DNA from: CBFHSD01 sp965658375
GTDB taxonomy: Bacteria; Bacteroidota; Bacteroidia; Flavobacteriales_G; Salibacteraceae
Direction: 5' to 3'
DNA length: 64,000 nt
Assembly (NCBI GenBank): GCA_965658375.1
Contig: CBFHSD010000005.1
Location: 1-64,000 of the forward strand
Shown here: piece after piece, positions 61,639 to 64,000 of the stretch
How positions within the stretch are numbered: the stretch's first letter is position 1
Layout of the letters: every line of letters starts with the position of its first letter
Translations under genes and position numbers: made by a program
The notes under the pieces: model-generated
Told to the model about the DNA's origin: nothing
Seen by the model: the letters and a program-made list of their open reading frames with translations, nothing else
Databases searched by the model: none

Positions 61639-62847
61639 ATGAAAGATCCAGCAAAAGATCCAGCTACTAGAGTACAAGACTTACAATATTTCGGAGAGTT
61701 TGGCGGTGTAAACCCTAGCATTACAGACAGTTCAACTTTCACTTTTTTGAAAGCTGACCGTATGGAAGAGATTTTCGAAAAGGAAATTGAAGGTTGCTAT
61801 TTATACTCTCGTCACTGGAATCCCACGAACCGTTATTTGGCAGAAGCCTTAGCTCAAATGGAAGGCACAGAAAGCGCTCAAGTAATGGGTTCTGGCATGG
61901 GAGCCATTACCTCTGTAATCATGCAATTGTGTGAAGCTGGCAGCCACATTGTAGCAAGCCGCACCATTTATGGGGGAACTTATGCTTTTCTAAAAAACTA
62001 CTTACCAAAATTTAATATCTCCGTTACTTTTATTGACCAAACAGACTTGAAGAGCATTGAGAACGCCATTCAAGACAATACCAAAATGGTCTACTGCGAG
62101 GCCTTGAGCAATCCGCTTTTAGAAGTTGCCGACATTCCGGCCATCAAAAAATTGGCTCAAGCAAAAGACATTCCCTTGGTGGTTGACAACACCTTTACGC
62201 CATTGGTACTTACACCAGCCGAGTTAGGAGCTGACATTGTTGTTCATTCACTCACAAAATTCATCAACGGAAGCAGTGACACTATGGGTGGAGCTGTTTG
62301 TGGTTCAAAAGAGTTTATTGATTCATTGATGGATGTAAACACAGGATCTGCTATGCTTCTAGGGCCAAGTATGGACTCTATGCGTTCAGCATCAATTCTC
62401 AAAAACTTGAGAACGCTTCACCTTAGAATGAAGCAGCACAGTGAAAACGCACTTTACGTGGCTACGCAATTTGAAAAAGATGGCATATCTGTAAAGTATC
62501 CTGGCTTAAAAAGTCACCCGCAAAACGCAATCTTTGAAAACCAAATGAATGAAGCCTATGGCCATAGTGGCATGATCTTAATCAACGCGGGAACCAAAGA
62601 AAAAGGCTATACCTTCATGGAACACATGCAGAATGAAAACATCGGCTACCTTGCAGTAAGCCTTGGTTTCTACAAAACACTTTTCTCTGCTCCAGGATCC
62701 AGCACTTCAAGTGAAATTCCAATGGAAGAACAAGAGGAAATGGGACTAGGAGAAGGACTGATACGCATGTCTGTAGGTATAGACATGGATGTAAAAAGAA
62801 CCTACGAAAAAATGAAAGACTGCATGAAAAAGGCAGGCATTCTTTAA
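61639..62847 (+). CDS. Cys/Met-metabolism PLP enzyme (transsulfuration / methionine gamma-lyase-like)
   Basis: The 402-residue protein has YLYSRHWNPTNRYLAEALAQ, GSGMGAITSVIM, SRTIYGGTYAF, a VVDNTFTPLV segment and the PLP lysine K207 in VVHSLTKFINGSSDTMGG. The fold and motifs place it with cystathionine gamma-synthase/beta-lyase and methionine gamma-lyase. The first residues KDPATRVQDLQYFGEFGGVN and the EEMGLGEGLIRMSVGI end resemble methionine gamma-lyase-type members, but the exact activity cannot be read. It stands alone, with a terminator after the stop. The local sulfur enzymes of the thiosulfate island are 30 kb away. Confidence 0.85.
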   Translation: MKDPAKDPATRVQDLQYFGEFGGVNPSITDSSTFTFLKADRMEEIFEKEIEGCYLYSRHWNPTNRYLAEALAQMEGTESAQVMGSGMGAITSVIMQLCEAGSHIVASRTIYGGTYAFLKNYLPKFNISVTFIDQTDLKSIENAIQDNTKMVYCEALSNPLLEVADIPAIKKLAQAKDIPLVVDNTFTPLVLTPAELGADIVVHSLTKFINGSSDTMGGAVCGSKEFIDSLMDVNTGSAMLLGPSMDSMRSASILKNLRTLHLRMKQHSENALYVATQFEKDGISVKYPGLKSHPQNAIFENQMNEAYGHSGMILINAGTKEKGYTFMEHMQNENIGYLAVSLGFYKTLFSAPGSSTSSEIPMEEQEEMGLGEGLIRMSVGIDMDVKRTYEKMKDCMKKAGIL

Positions 62848-62855
62848 TCAACTTT

Positions 62856-62889
62856 AAAAGGCAACAAATTCAGTTTTGTTGCCTTTTTT
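62856..62889 (+). terminator. Terminator after the PLP-enzyme gene
   Basis: AAAAGGCAACAAA pairs with TTTGTTGCCTTTT (62856-62887) across a short loop and is followed by more T. The next gene's ATG lies only eight bases later. Confidence 0.9.
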
Positions 62890-62896
62890 TTGGCTT

Positions 62897-64000
62897 ATGA
62901 AAAAATCGCTTGTACTTCTTTTCTCAATTCTATTTTTAGTTATAAACGGCTTTGGTCAAGACTTTGATCTGGATGTTCCAGAAATTATCTTAGAAGAATC
63001 TACCGTTAAAGTGTATGTGCATTTTGAGTCTGAGATTTCAGATTCTACACTCCTCATAAACGGAGCACCAACTGCACTACTCAGAGATGAAACAGGCAAC
63101 TATTTCTACCACACTTTTACAGAAGGCAACGAAACAATTTTAGCCCGACATAAAGGCTATGAGCACAGCCTAAGCACCAATCCCATTTCAGGGTGGTGGT
63201 CTATACTTCCTCCATTACTTGCTATTGTTCTTGCTTTAATCACAAAAGAAGTATTGAGCTCCTTGTTTATTGGAGTATTCTGCGGTGCCGCCATTATAGG
63301 GGTGGCCTCAAAAGGTTTTCTTATTGGCGTAAGCACAGGTTTCTTAGCCGTTATAGACACCTACATTCTCAACGCATTAAACTCTTCCGATCACCTTTCC
63401 ATTATCCTATTTTCAATGGTCATAGGTTCCATTGTTACCATTATATCTAAAAATGGAGGAATGCTTGGCATCGTCAATGCCATCTCTAAATATGCTAAAG
63501 ATGCTTTCAGTGGCCAATTGGCAACTTACTTTATGGGCATTGCTATATTCTTTGATGACTACGCCAACACTCTTGTTGTTGGGAACACGATGCGCCCAGT
63601 AACTGATTGCCTTAAAATTTCTAGAGAAAAACTCGCTTACATTGTAGATAGCACAGCAGCACCTATAGCCTCAATTGCCTTTGTAACCACTTGGATTGGT
63701 GCAGAATTGAGTTATATCGCAGATGGCACTGCTGTTATCCCTCAAATTACCGAAGGGGCTTATTCCATCCTCATCAACTCTTTGCAGTTCTCTTTCTATC
63801 CCATCTTCACATTGATTTTCATCTTGTTCTTGATATTTCAGAGAAAAGATTTTGGCACCATGCTTCATGCAGAAAAGCTCGCACGAGCTGGTAATGCAAG
63901 TCCTGGATTACCTCAAACAAAAAACTCTAAAAGTGGAGAACAGGCATTGGAAGAATTTGAAATGAAAGAAGGTTTGGCACCCAATCCTTGGTTGGCAATC
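62897..64000 (+). CDS. NhaC-type Na+/H+ antiporter with signal peptide and soluble N-terminal domain, partial
   Basis: The frame is open from the ATG at 62897 to the right edge (368 residues read). A signal peptide (LVLLFSILFLVINGFGQ) and a ~75-residue soluble part (DLDVPEIILEESTVKVYVHF, ISDSTLLINGAPTALLRDE, HKGYEHSL) precede the membrane part that starts ISGWWSILPPLLAIVLALIT. The antiporter has ISKNGGMLGIVNAISKYA and GIAIFFDDYANTLVVGNTMR, typical of NhaC-family Na+/H+ antiporters. Ordinary NhaC proteins lack the N-terminal part. It begins eight bases after a terminator, so it must have a promoter inside or be read through. The C-terminal end is outside the window. Confidence 0.85.
   Translation, partial: MKKSLVLLFSILFLVINGFGQDFDLDVPEIILEESTVKVYVHFESEISDSTLLINGAPTALLRDETGNYFYHTFTEGNETILARHKGYEHSLSTNPISGWWSILPPLLAIVLALITKEVLSSLFIGVFCGAAIIGVASKGFLIGVSTGFLAVIDTYILNALNSSDHLSIILFSMVIGSIVTIISKNGGMLGIVNAISKYAKDAFSGQLATYFMGIAIFFDDYANTLVVGNTMRPVTDCLKISREKLAYIVDSTAAPIASIAFVTTWIGAELSYIADGTAVIPQITEGAYSILINSLQFSFYPIFTLIFILFLIFQRKDFGTMLHAEKLARAGNASPGLPQTKNSKSGEQALEEFEMKEGLAPNPWLAI

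Noticed and set aside
1..64000. tRNA genes, rRNA, insertion sequences, phage genes or CRISPR arrays
   Set aside because: No cloverleaf with a GTTCRANNC arm, no transposase motif, no inverted-repeat ends with target duplications and no short regular repeats with spacers were noticed on either strand by eye.

Overview
The window looks like part of the chromosome of a member of the Bacteroidota, most likely a marine-type Flavobacteriales. The evidence is five probable type IX secretion (T9SS) cargo proteins, of which two carry type A and three carry type B (CHU_C) sorting domains. There is also a PorP/SprF-family protein, several start-proximal promoters of the TAnnTTTG type, and the conserved rpmF-plsX-fabH-accB-accC block. 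About 55 protein genes are supported. Two of them are broken and one runs off the right edge. No tRNA, rRNA, insertion sequence, prophage or CRISPR array was seen.

Layout, left to right. 1-914: a decayed histidine kinase followed by an intact CheY-like receiver. 0.97-5.8 kb: an eight-heme cytochrome with TPRs, a PiT phosphate transporter with a PhoU-like tail, and an ArsC-family reductase. 5.9-11.1 kb: a 15-repeat type B surface protein and, convergent to it, a type A protein with SprB-like repeats. 11.2-15.4 kb: rbfA, a LolC/E-type permease, a voltage-gated K+ channel, dusB and a CPBP protease. 15.4-21.2 kb, minus strand: pdxA, then YceD, rpmF, plsX, fabH, accB and accC. 21.4-24.7 kb: a type B fibronectin-like protein and riboflavin synthase.

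24.7-32.6 kb, minus strand: a thiosulfate and sulfane-sulfur island. In transcription order it holds a universal stress protein, two YeeE/YedE transporter halves, a SulP transporter, the diheme thiosulfate dehydrogenase TsdA, an outer membrane porin, an MBL-rhodanese protein and a broken single-domain rhodanese. Together these suggest uptake of thiosulfate, its oxidation in the periplasm and persulfide handling in the cytoplasm. 32.9-42 kb: lepA, then a run of cell-envelope proteins of mostly unknown function (lipoproteins, a small beta-barrel, a WG-repeat protein, an aldose-epimerase-like protein, a type A protein).

42-44.8 kb: an ECF sigma factor, its probable membrane anti-sigma partner and a beta-barrel protein. 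The promoters in front of the sigma gene and the barrel gene share TGTAACATT, a fixed spacer and CGTCTCACT, so this looks like a small self-regulated envelope-stress circuit. 44.9-48.5 kb: an acyl-CoA carboxylase beta chain, a redoxin and purD. 48.5-51.5 kb: an ergothioneine-type operon (egtB, egtD, DUF427) and a tiny Cys/Lys-rich gene. 51.5-53.8 kb: a VOC/HPPD-like protein and a flavoprotein. 53.9-61.6 kb: a translationally coupled operon of a very large type B protein, a PorP/SprF protein and a TPR-PD40-OmpA-like-DUF1573 protein, which together look like a secreted adhesin with its surface anchor. The window ends with a transsulfuration-family PLP enzyme and the start of an NhaC-type antiporter with an unusual N-terminal extension.

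All function calls come from motifs and general family knowledge read by eye. No database search was run.
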